Under the pieces are notes generated by a model, which saw only the letters and a program-made list of their open reading frames with translations, made no database searches and had not been told where the DNA came from. Position numbers and translations under genes: made by a program. This document shows positions 1-5,556 of a stretch of DNA of 7,669 nucleotides, one piece after another. The stretch covers positions 1 through 7,669 of the forward strand of contig CAYVCX010000097.1 of the NCBI GenBank assembly GCA_964450435.1, in the 5' to 3' direction. Each line of letters opens with the position of its first letter. Position 1 is the first letter of the stretch. This DNA is from SKLM01 sp964450435 (GTDB lineage: Bacteria; Chloroflexota; Anaerolineae; B4-G1).

Positions 1-1
1 G

Positions 2-7
2 TATACT
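2..7 (+). promoter_or_regulatory. Candidate -10 box of the kinase gene
   Basis: A TATACT hexamer ends 39 nt before the kinase start codon. The same hexamer occurs 44-45 nt before the start codons of gvpA and of the gene at 5557, which makes it more credible as a promoter element. Any -35 box would lie outside the window, so this rests only on the hexamer and its spacing. Confidence 0.4.
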
Positions 8-46
8 GCCACCTACAGGCCAGCGGACTTCAGCAAGGAGGCAGAT

Positions 47-2362
47 ATGAGCACCCCCCAAGCAGCGGAGAACGACGCGGGCTCTCAGGGTGATGAAGGG
101 CAAGAACCGAGAGCGACGATCTTGGTTGTCGAGGACGACGCTGACTCTCGCTTCCTTATGGAGACCCTGCTAGAGCAGGAAGGCTATGCCACCATCACCG
201 CCGACGGCGGGGAGCAGGCCTTGCATCTGCTGGGCCTGGACGATGCGGACTTCAGCGCTCGGACCCAACCGGATCTCGTTCTTCTCGACGTTATACTGCC
301 CGGCCTGAGTGGTCACCAGGTCTGCGGGCGGATCAAACAAGACGAGAGACTGAGCCATCTGCCTGTCATTGTGGTGACGGCGCTCGACTCCTTGACCGAC
401 GAGATCAAGGGGCTGGAGCAAGGTGCTGATGATTACGTCACAAAACCCTTCCAGAGGAAGGCGTTGCTGGCCAGGGTTAGAGCGCAGCTAAGGATGAAGC
501 GCCTCCATGATCGGAGCCTGCGGGCACAGGAGTCGCTGCGGAAGAGCCAGATACGGTACAAAGAACTTGCCGACAGCATCGCCGACGTCTTCTTTGCCAT
601 GGATGAGAGCCTGAGATACACGTTTTGGAACAGCGCATCAGAGGAACTCACGGGTGTTCCAGCGGAGGAGGCCATTGGAAAATCTTTTTACGATCTTTTC
701 CCGGACACGCCCCAGACAACAAGGGCAGAAGAAGCATACCGGGATGTCTTGAGAACCCAACAGCCCCGGACTTTTGTGAACGAATACCAGCTTGGAGGTG
801 AGGATCATGTCTTTGAGATCAGCGCCTACCCCTCCAACTCTGGCCTCTCCGTTTTCGTCAAAGACATCACCGAGCGCAGGCAGGCGGAAGAAGCTGTGCG
901 CCGGAGCAAGCGGCGGCTGGAGCGCCGCGAGCTCTTCATCAGCCGCGTCCTGAGCAGCATCCCTAGCTCCCTGGTGGTCATCGACCGTAGCCTGAGCATC
1001 GTGTCCGTCAACCACAACTTCCTCAAGAAGATGCAGCGGGCCTCACAGATGACGGTGGGCCACAGGGTTGCAGAGGTCTTTCCGTCCGTGCTGATGAACT
1101 ACACCCGTCTGGACGACAAGGTACAGCAGGTCTTCCGTACCGGCGAGGCGTTGGAGGGTGGTCGGGTGTCCTACAGGGCGCCCGGCCTGTCAAACCGCAT
1201 CTACTACTATCGCCTCGTCCCGCTCACGGGGAAGGAGAAGGTTGAGCACGTGATGCTGCTGATGGACGACATCACGGAGCAGGAGCAATTGCGAAAGGAG
1301 GTACGGCGCGGTGAGCGTCATCTGGCCAGCGTGGTGGAATGCGCCAACGATCTGGTGGTCTCTTTGGATCGGCGAGGCCATATTCTCACGTGGAATCAGG
1401 CGGCAGAGAGAGCCTCTGGCCTAACAGCTGAGCATGTGGCAGGGCAGGCTTTACCCTCCCTCTGCGCTCCCCAGCAACGCGAGAGGATGACAAAGCTGCT
1501 GGGGAGGCTGGCTCAGGGGGAAAGCGTGGGGACGGAGGAGGTGGACTTGGTGACGGCCGAAGGCCGGGAGGTGCCGATCGCCTGGAGCTGCTCACCTATG
1601 CGCGACGATGCTGGCGACGCGCTGGGGATCGTCGCTGTGGGGAGGGATTTGACCGAGCGTCGCCAAATGGAGACGCAGCTGATCCAATCGGCCAAGATGG
1701 CCTCGCTAGGCGTGATGGCCGGAGGCATTGCCCACGAGGTGCGCAATCCCTTGGCCATCATCTCGGCCAGTGCCCAGCTGTTGCGCGAGCGCCCTGACGA
1801 CGCTCGCCTGCGCAGGGAGTGCGCTGAGAAGATCTACACAGCCACTGAGCGCGCCTCGCAGATCATCGAGAACTTGCTCAAGTTCGCCCGTCCCAAGGGC
1901 GGGGAGCTGCAGGGTGTTGATCTCCACGCGGTGCTGGCAGAGACGCTGGGAGTCCTGGCTCACCAACTCACCCTGCAGAGCATCACGGTGAAGGAAGTGT
2001 TCCAATCCGACCTACCAACGGTCCCTGGCAACCCACAGCTACTTCAGCAGGTCTTCACCAACCTCATTCTCAACGCCCGCGACGCCATGCCGGACGGGGG
2101 CACATTGACCATCAAGACCCAAAGCACCGATCAGGGGGATGTAGAGGTGGCGTTTGATGACACCGGGTGTGGGATTCGGTTGGAGAACCTGAATAGGATC
2201 TTCGACCCCTTTTTCACCACCATGCCAGTCGGCGAGGGCGTCGGACTGGGGCTGGCCATCAGCTACAGCATCGTTCGAAGGTATCAAGGCGCGATCGAGG
2301 TGGAAAGCGAGGTGGGCGAGGGATCTACGTTCACTGTTCGGCTGTCCGCAAGCAGAACGTGA
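47..2362 (+). CDS. Soluble hybrid sensor histidine kinase (REC-PAS-PAS-PAS-HisKA-HATPase)
   Basis: This is a 771-residue signalling kinase that should autophosphorylate on a histidine and pass phosphate to receiver domains. An N-terminal receiver domain (about residues 23-150) has the acidic pair D30/D31, phospho-acceptor D81, T111 and K133. Three PAS-like segments follow (about 170-280, 293-415 and 422-540), each ending in a D-[IL]-T-E motif. The HisKA domain carries the phospho-histidine H563 in an AHEVRNPL motif. The ATPase domain has an N box (NLILNARDAM, from 672), G1 (DDTGCGI, 704-710), F box (719-725) and G2 (GVGLGL, 731-736). I see no signal peptide or membrane segment, so it is probably cytoplasmic and senses an internal cue; the ligand cannot be read from the sequence. 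The ATG is set by AAGGAGG at 35-41. Two response regulators follow on the same strand and are likely partners. Its link to gas vesicles rests only on proximity. Confidence 0.95.
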   Translation: MSTPQAAENDAGSQGDEGQEPRATILVVEDDADSRFLMETLLEQEGYATITADGGEQALHLLGLDDADFSARTQPDLVLLDVILPGLSGHQVCGRIKQDERLSHLPVIVVTALDSLTDEIKGLEQGADDYVTKPFQRKALLARVRAQLRMKRLHDRSLRAQESLRKSQIRYKELADSIADVFFAMDESLRYTFWNSASEELTGVPAEEAIGKSFYDLFPDTPQTTRAEEAYRDVLRTQQPRTFVNEYQLGGEDHVFEISAYPSNSGLSVFVKDITERRQAEEAVRRSKRRLERRELFISRVLSSIPSSLVVIDRSLSIVSVNHNFLKKMQRASQMTVGHRVAEVFPSVLMNYTRLDDKVQQVFRTGEALEGGRVSYRAPGLSNRIYYYRLVPLTGKEKVEHVMLLMDDITEQEQLRKEVRRGERHLASVVECANDLVVSLDRRGHILTWNQAAERASGLTAEHVAGQALPSLCAPQQRERMTKLLGRLAQGESVGTEEVDLVTAEGREVPIAWSCSPMRDDAGDALGIVAVGRDLTERRQMETQLIQSAKMASLGVMAGGIAHEVRNPLAIISASAQLLRERPDDARLRRECAEKIYTATERASQIIENLLKFARPKGGELQGVDLHAVLAETLGVLAHQLTLQSITVKEVFQSDLPTVPGNPQLLQQVFTNLILNARDAMPDGGTLTIKTQSTDQGDVEVAFDDTGCGIRLENLNRIFDPFFTTMPVGEGVGLGLAISYSIVRRYQGAIEVESEVGEGSTFTVRLSASRT

Positions 2363-2423
2363 GCCAACCCGAGTCGCGCGAGGGCCGTGGTTCGAGACTG
2401 ATAGCTGTGTGATGTCACCGCCG

Positions 2424-2450
2424 ACCCTTCGCAGGGTTTTCAGCAGTTCC
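2424..2450 (+). repeat. Short intergenic palindrome (copy A)
   Basis: CCCTTCGCAGGG forms a 4-bp stem with a TCGC loop (2425-2436). It is followed by TTTT and then CAGCAGTTCC. It resembles two palindromes near 5371 and 5457; the one at 5371 also shares the trailing CAGCAGTT. It lies in the 102-nt gap between the kinase and the first response regulator. The stem plus TTTT could also act as a weak terminator or attenuator, but four base pairs is short for that. Confidence 0.45.
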
Positions 2451-2464
2451 GGGGGAGGTCAGCC

Positions 2465-2869
2465 GTGGACCAAGAGCGCCATCAGATCTTGATTGTAGAC
2501 GACGAGCCGGATATCTGCTGGGCCCTGGAGAACGCCCTGCGTCCGATGGGATTCGACGTAATCACGGCAGGGAAGGGATCCCGAGCTCTGGAGCTGATCG
2601 CTGAGGAGGCCCCCGCGGCCGTCTTCCTGGACGCCAAGCTCCCCGACTTGAGTGGCCTTGAGCTGGCCTCTAGAATTCGGCAACAGAGCCCGCGCACCGC
2701 GGTAATCCTTATCTCGGGATACTTCTACGAGGAGGATGGGACCATCACCGAAGGGCTGCAGGAGGATCTTTTCCTGGGCTTCGTGTCCAAGCCGTTCGAT
2801 CTGAACGAGGTACGCTCGATGGCCCGCCGGGCCGTGGAACGCTTCCAAGAGGAGGAAGACGATGTCTGA
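2465..2869 (+). CDS. Single-domain response regulator (receiver only)
   Basis: This 134-residue protein is one receiver domain with no output domain. The acidic pair is D12/D13, the phospho-acceptor is D56 in a VFLDAKLPDLSG context, the switch residue is S84 and the conserved lysine is K109 in SKPFD. The C-terminal tail is rich in glutamate. It resembles CheY/Spo0F-type proteins that work as phosphorelay intermediates or bind a protein target. The start is GTG, supported by GGAGG at 2454-2458 six bases upstream. It overlaps the next gene by 8 bases, so the two regulators are probably translationally coupled. The natural inference is that it shuttles phosphate between the upstream kinase and the downstream DNA-binding regulator, or acts as a phosphate sink. 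The target cannot be determined from sequence. Confidence 0.92.
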   Translation: MDQERHQILIVDDEPDICWALENALRPMGFDVITAGKGSRALELIAEEAPAAVFLDAKLPDLSGLELASRIRQQSPRTAVILISGYFYEEDGTITEGLQEDLFLGFVSKPFDLNEVRSMARRAVERFQEEEDDV

Positions 2870-3584
2870 AGCACGGATCCTGGTCGTCGATGATGAGCAA
2901 GACCTGGTCTGGGCGCTGAGACACAGCCTGGGCGATGAGGGCTACGAAGTGCTCACCGCCCACGACGGACAGCAGGCCCTGGCCGTCGCCCGGCATCATC
3001 ACCCTGACCTGGTTGTCCTCGATATCGTTATGCCCGAGTTGAACGGGCTGGAAGTCTGTCGCAGGTTGCGCCGCGACCCCTCCCTGGCCTCTGTGCCCAT
3101 CCTGTTTCTGACCGTGCGCAGCACGGCCGAGGATCGCGTGGCCGGCTTGGATCAAGGAGGAGACGACTACCTGGTCAAGCCTTTCGACACGCCGGAACTG
3201 AAGGCTCGCATCAGGGCTTTGCTGCGGCGGAGCCGGACCACGCCCCGGGACAGGCGGATGCGCAGGCAAGCAGACGCCACACTAGGCGTGGGTCAACTCA
3301 CCCTCGACCTCCGCACGCGACGCGCAAGCGTGGGCGAGGGCGCGCTTGTCCAGCTCACGTGCACCGAGACCTCCCTCCTCCACCACTTGATGCTCCACCC
3401 GGAAGAGGTCTTCTCGAGCCGACAGTTGCTCCAACAGGTGTGGGGCTACCCTCCAAACACGGGCGAGCTCAGCACAGTTCGCTGGCACATAAAGAACCTG
3501 CGTGAGAAGATCGAGCCGGACCCCAGCGACCCTACCTATGTCCGTACGATACCTCATCAGGGCTATCTCTTGGCCGAGTCCTGA
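2862..3584 (+). CDS. OmpR/PhoB-family DNA-binding response regulator
   Basis: This 240-residue transcription factor has an N-terminal receiver (about 4-122) with D10/D11, phospho-acceptor D54, T84 and K106 in VKPFD. After a basic linker (about 123-140) comes a C-terminal winged helix (about 143-238), with the family signature of a recognition helix (TVRWHIKNLREKIE), a wing and the closing R-T-I-x-x-x-GY-L motif. Length and architecture are standard for the family. The ATG is supported by GGAGG at 2851-2855 and overlaps the preceding receiver gene. It is the last gene before the gvpA promoter region, which contains tandem and inverted repeats of the sort such dimeric regulators bind. It is therefore the best candidate for direct control of gvpA, though that is inferred from position alone. 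Confidence 0.95.
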   Translation: MSEARILVVDDEQDLVWALRHSLGDEGYEVLTAHDGQQALAVARHHHPDLVVLDIVMPELNGLEVCRRLRRDPSLASVPILFLTVRSTAEDRVAGLDQGGDDYLVKPFDTPELKARIRALLRRSRTTPRDRRMRRQADATLGVGQLTLDLRTRRASVGEGALVQLTCTETSLLHHLMLHPEEVFSSRQLLQQVWGYPPNTGELSTVRWHIKNLREKIEPDPSDPTYVRTIPHQGYLLAES

Positions 3585-3593
3585 GCGGGCAGC

Positions 3594-3642
3594 ACGTGGC
3601 GTATCGCCCGTACGTGGGCATATGGCCCGGTTGTGCGACCGG
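3594..3642 (+). promoter_or_regulatory. Tandem dyad array upstream of gvpA
   Basis: Two tandem copies of a roughly 17-18 bp unit start at 3594 and 3612. Both begin ACGTGG and end GCCCG, and they match at about 15 of 17 aligned positions with one gap. Each copy is also a dyad: GGCG-TAT-CGCC in the first, GGGC-ATATG-GCCC in the second. A third dyad, CCGGT-TGTGCG-ACCGG (3627-3642), follows at once. The array starts 10 bases after the response regulator stop codon and about 125-175 bp upstream of the gvpA -10 box. This is what a binding array for a dimeric regulator would look like, but a transcript-end structure for the preceding gene is an alternative. Confidence 0.45.
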
Positions 3643-3660
3643 TGACCACGATGACTGGCA

Positions 3661-3682
3661 CTCAAGGGGGCAGCCCCCTGAG
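3661..3682 (+). terminator. GC-rich hairpin, possible terminator of the regulator operon
   Basis: CTCAAGGGGG (3661-3670), loop CAG, then CCCCCTGAG (3674-3682) form a stem of five G-C pairs plus four further pairs with one bulged A. It lies 77 bases after the response regulator stop codon and upstream of the gvpA promoter, where a terminator separating the two units would be expected. No T tract follows, so it is not a classic intrinsic terminator. Confidence 0.45.
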
Positions 3683-3767
3683 GACTGGAGGCGCCCAGCC
3701 CGGCGAGACTAACGGAACCCCAACGCTGCCCCAACCAGGCGCCAACGTCGCACAAGGTCTGCTGGTG

Positions 3768-3773
3768 TATACT
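3768..3773 (+). promoter_or_regulatory. Candidate gvpA -10 box
   Basis: TATACT matches the bacterial -10 consensus at five of six positions and leaves a leader of about 40 nt before gvpA. At a 17-bp spacing the -35 position reads ACGTCG, a poor match. A good -10 without a -35 is common in promoters that need an activator, which fits the response regulator and dyad array just upstream. Confidence 0.5.
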
Positions 3774-3818
3774 TAGTAGCGTACAAGCGTGGTCACCCTA
3801 TTACCCAAGGAGGTAAGC

Positions 3819-4034
3819 ATGGCTGTCGAGAAGACCATCGCATCCACCAGTCTGGCAGAGGTGGTGGACCGCATCCTGGACAAGGGCATCGTCGTGGATG
3901 CCTGGGTTCGCGTCTCCCTGGTCGGCATTGAGTTGCTGGCCATCGAGGCTCGGGCGGTTGTAGCCGGGGTGGACACCTACCTCAAGTACGCCGAGGCCGT
4001 GGGCCTGACGGCGGCAGCTGCGGCGCCTGCGTAG
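3819..4034 (+). CDS. gvpA: Gas vesicle major structural protein GvpA
   Basis: GvpA is the small hydrophobic protein that polymerises into the ribs of the gas-filled, protein-walled vesicle used for buoyancy. The product is 71 residues, the usual size. It carries the hallmark stretches SLAEVVDRILDKG, VDAWVRVSLVGIELL, an AIEAR segment and TYLKYAEAVGLT, and it resembles cyanobacterial GvpA almost residue for residue. The tail is a short alanine-rich stretch ending in PA. The ATG at 3819 is set by AAGGAGGT at 3807-3814; the frame extends upstream to a GTG at 3789 but that would place the ribosome binding site inside the gene. A single copy is present here. It follows the two-component genes and precedes a GvpC-like gene, and it should be the most strongly expressed gene of the cluster. 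Confidence 0.98.
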   Translation: MAVEKTIASTSLAEVVDRILDKGIVVDAWVRVSLVGIELLAIEARAVVAGVDTYLKYAEAVGLTAAAAAPA

Positions 4035-4060
4035 GCGTAGCTAGAGGGCGGGAAGCAGAG

Positions 4061-4116
4061 GAGGAGGGGGCAGAGATAGGATGACGCATATTCCCCCGAC
4101 CCCTCTGCCCCTGCTC
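4061..4116 (+). promoter_or_regulatory. Hairpin between gvpA and the GvpC-like gene
   Basis: GGGGCAGAG (4067-4075) pairs exactly with CTCTGCCCC (4103-4111) across a 27-nt loop. The stem extends imperfectly outward to GAG (4061-4063) against CTC (4114-4116). No T tract follows, so partial termination or protection of the gvpA transcript end is more likely than full termination. Such a structure would let gvpA transcripts outnumber those of the downstream genes. Confidence 0.5.
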
Positions 4117-4133
4117 AGAAGGGAGGTGTTGCT

Positions 4134-5240
4134 GTGACCCTATCCGACGAGATGCGGCGGCTAAGCCAGGATTTCTTGGAAGCGCACAAGACTCGTATCG
4201 GAGCCGTAGCCGAGACCCGTGCCAGCACTGCGGAGTCCCTGGCCGCGTTCCGCGCTGACCGGCAGGAAATGGCTACGAAGCAGCAGGAGCAGCTGGCCGA
4301 CCATCTTGATGCCGTGGGCCGCGACGTGGACGAGATTCGCCGTGAAGCGGCCACGTTCTTGGAGGACGCAGGGGCTGCCCAACAGGCGATGGCTGCCAGA
4401 CAGCGAGAACAGCTGGTTGGATATGTAAGAGAGCTCGGCGGCAATGTGGAGGCCCTGCGCGGCGATGCCGTGGCATTCTTGGACGACGTGAGCGCCGCCA
4501 ATCGAGCCATGGCCGCCGAACAGCGGGAGCAGCTGGCTCAGTCCGTGGCCGAGTTGCAACGTGATGTCTCTACGTTCCTGCAAGAGCTGGACGCTGCACA
4601 CGAGGCCATAACCGCGCAGCAGCGGGAGCGGCTGGCGGCGTACGTGGACCGCCTGCGTGAGGACGTTGGGGAAGTCCGCCGAGCCAGCGCAGCCTTCCTG
4701 GTGGACATCCGCGCTGCCCATGAGGCCATGGCCGGCGACCTGAGAGAACGGTTGGAGGGTGAGCATAGAGGCCTGGAGGAGGACGTGGCCGTGATGCGCA
4801 GCCAGTTCCAGGCGGAGCAAGACACGGTGCGCGCCGATCTGGAGCAGGCTCGACAGATCTGGGCGAGTTTCAGCACGGTCATGGAGCATCGGCGAAGGAG
4901 AAAGCCAGCGCCACCAGCCGCCAGACAAGTCGTGGAGGAAGCGGCCGCAGCGGTGGAAGAGGAGGTCGCTCCCCCGGAAGCGGAGGAAGTCGCGGCTCCG
5001 GAGGCCGAACAGGCGGTCGCCGTTCCCGAGATCGAAGAACAGGTTGTGGAAGACGACCTCACCGCCATCCGTGGGATCGGCTCCGCGATGGATGGGCGCT
5101 TAAGGGAAGCCGGAATCTCCACGTTTGTGCAGTTGGCCGGAAGCACAGTGGAGGACCTGGAGCAGGCCCTGGGGCAGGCAGCACGACTGGCCAACGTGGA
5201 CGAATGGATCGAGCAGGCCAAAGAGCTGGCGTCGGAGTGA
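4134..5240 (+). CDS. GvpC-like helical repeat protein with C-terminal helix-hairpin-helix domain
   Basis: The product has 368 residues in three parts. Residues 1-45 are a charged helical lead-in. Residues 46-231 contain five tandem repeats starting M/I-[AT]-x-x-[QL]-[QR]-E-[QR]-L, with lengths 40, 40, 33, 40 and about 33; most include an A-x-FL-x-[DE] stretch and end in AA-x-x-A. After a basic patch (253-257) and a low-complexity Glu/Ala/Val/Pro linker (about 258-305), residues 306-366 form a helix-hairpin-helix-like domain (DDLTAIRGIGSAMDGRLREAGI, here split as DDLTAIRGIG and the following helix). The long amphipathic repeats and the position directly after gvpA match GvpC, the outer protein that stiffens the vesicle shell, whose cyanobacterial form has 33-residue repeats. 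The C-terminal domain resembles the DUF4332-type helix-hairpin-helix found fused to many proteins. The GTG start is supported by GGAGG at 4122-4126. GvpC sequences diverge widely, so the name is not assigned; a phasin-like or other coiled-coil surface protein is the alternative. Confidence 0.8.
   Translation: MTLSDEMRRLSQDFLEAHKTRIGAVAETRASTAESLAAFRADRQEMATKQQEQLADHLDAVGRDVDEIRREAATFLEDAGAAQQAMAARQREQLVGYVRELGGNVEALRGDAVAFLDDVSAANRAMAAEQREQLAQSVAELQRDVSTFLQELDAAHEAITAQQRERLAAYVDRLREDVGEVRRASAAFLVDIRAAHEAMAGDLRERLEGEHRGLEEDVAVMRSQFQAEQDTVRADLEQARQIWASFSTVMEHRRRRKPAPPAARQVVEEAAAAVEEEVAPPEAEEVAAPEAEQAVAVPEIEEQVVEDDLTAIRGIGSAMDGRLREAGISTFVQLAGSTVEDLEQALGQAARLANVDEWIEQAKELASE
4269..4826 (+). repeat. 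Five in-frame repeats within the GvpC-like gene
   Basis: These encode residues 46-231. Unit starts are at residues 46, 86, 126, 159 and 199. Units 1, 2 and 4 are 40 residues (120 bp). Unit 3 is 33 residues because it lacks the seven residues before the FL-containing segment; unit 5 is degenerate. The 7-residue difference is one helical heptad, so the helix register would be kept. Confidence 0.75.
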
Positions 5241-5243
5241 GTG

Positions 5244-5343
5244 NNNNNNNNNNNNNNNNNNNNNNNNNNNNNNNNNNNNNNNNNNNNNNNNNNNNNNNNN
5301 NNNNNNNNNNNNNNNNNNNNNNNNNNNNNNNNNNNNNNNNNNN
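5244..5343. other. Assembly gap (100 N)
   Basis: Exactly 100 N begin three bases after the stop codon of the GvpC-like gene. A round 100 usually denotes a gap of unknown true size, so one or more genes may be missing. Open frames crossing it are not real evidence of coding. The gene-free stretch 5241-5556 consists of this gap, short palindromes at 5362-5475 and a promoter-like site at 5484-5512. Confidence 0.97.
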
Positions 5344-5361
5344 CGACCGCCGTCTGCGGGC

Positions 5362-5475
5362 CGTTCAGAACCTTGCGAGGGTTAGGCAGCAGTTTCTGAG
5401 TTCAGAATCAGTCGGTCTTGGCAAGAGATCGTGCTGTTGTCGCTGGTGCATTGAAGCCTTCGCAAGGTTAGGCGG
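5362..5475 (+). repeat. Cluster of short palindromic repeats (copies B and C)
   Basis: Copy B has CCT-TGCG-AGG at 5371-5380 followed by GTTAGGCAGCAGTTT. Copy C has CCTT-CGC-AAGG at 5457-5467 followed by TTAGGCGGG. Between them lies a related palindrome, TCTTG-G-CAAGA (5416-5426). GTTCAGAAyC also occurs twice (5363-5372 and 5400-5409). Together with copy A at 2424 these look like a small interspersed intergenic repeat family. Their closeness to the assembly gap suggests that repetitive sequence broke the assembly there. Confidence 0.5.
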
Positions 5476-5483
5476 GTTCGGGC

Positions 5484-5512
5484 TTCTCGCGGGCCTGTTT
5501 TTGTGCTATACT
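5484..5512 (+). promoter_or_regulatory. Candidate extended -10 promoter of the gene at 5557
   Basis: TGCTATACT (5504-5512) is an extended -10 element (TGn plus TATACT). Seventeen bases upstream TTCTCG (5484-5489) matches the -35 consensus at three of six positions. The -10 box ends 44 nt before the start codon. This would give the genes from 5557 onward, including gvpN, a promoter independent of gvpA. Confidence 0.5.
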
Positions 5513-5556
5513 ATCTGCTAGACAAAAAGCTAGTGGATGTAGCGTGAGAGAGGCAT

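Larger units (their letters stand above)
3641..3797. repeat. 10-bp inverted repeat flanking the gvpA promoter
   Basis: GGTGACCACG (3641-3650) and its exact reverse complement CGTGGTCACC (3788-3797) lie on either side of the gvpA -10 box at 3768-3773. The right arm sits between the expected transcription start and the ribosome binding site, a position typical of an operator. The left arm adjoins the dyad array. The two arms could be paired sites for a looping regulator, or could pair in DNA over a long loop. Binding is inferred; the repeat itself is exact. Confidence 0.4.

Noticed and set aside
3789..3818. GTG at 3789 as the gvpA start
   Set aside because: AAGGAGGT at 3807-3814 sits just before the ATG at 3819, and the product from there begins MAVEKT as in other GvpA proteins.
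3585..3818. A small gene or structured RNA in the 234-nt region before gvpA
   Set aside because: No convincing frame with a ribosome binding site was seen, and the paired segments are short local dyads rather than a recognisable RNA family.
4269..4826. CRISPR or satellite array suggested by the periodic DNA
   Set aside because: The periodicity is in-frame protein repetition with diverged DNA, not identical repeats separated by unique spacers.
4538..5221. Long antisense frame of 227 residues opposite the GvpC-like gene
   Set aside because: Serine/alanine/arginine-rich composition typical of the reverse of a GC-rich helical repeat gene, with no supporting context.
5125..5521. Open frames crossing the 100-N gap, including a Cys-rich tail near 5430-5521
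   Set aside because: They exist only because N is read through; the upstream part overlaps the GvpC-like gene in another frame and the downstream part shows no protein-like conservation or start signal.
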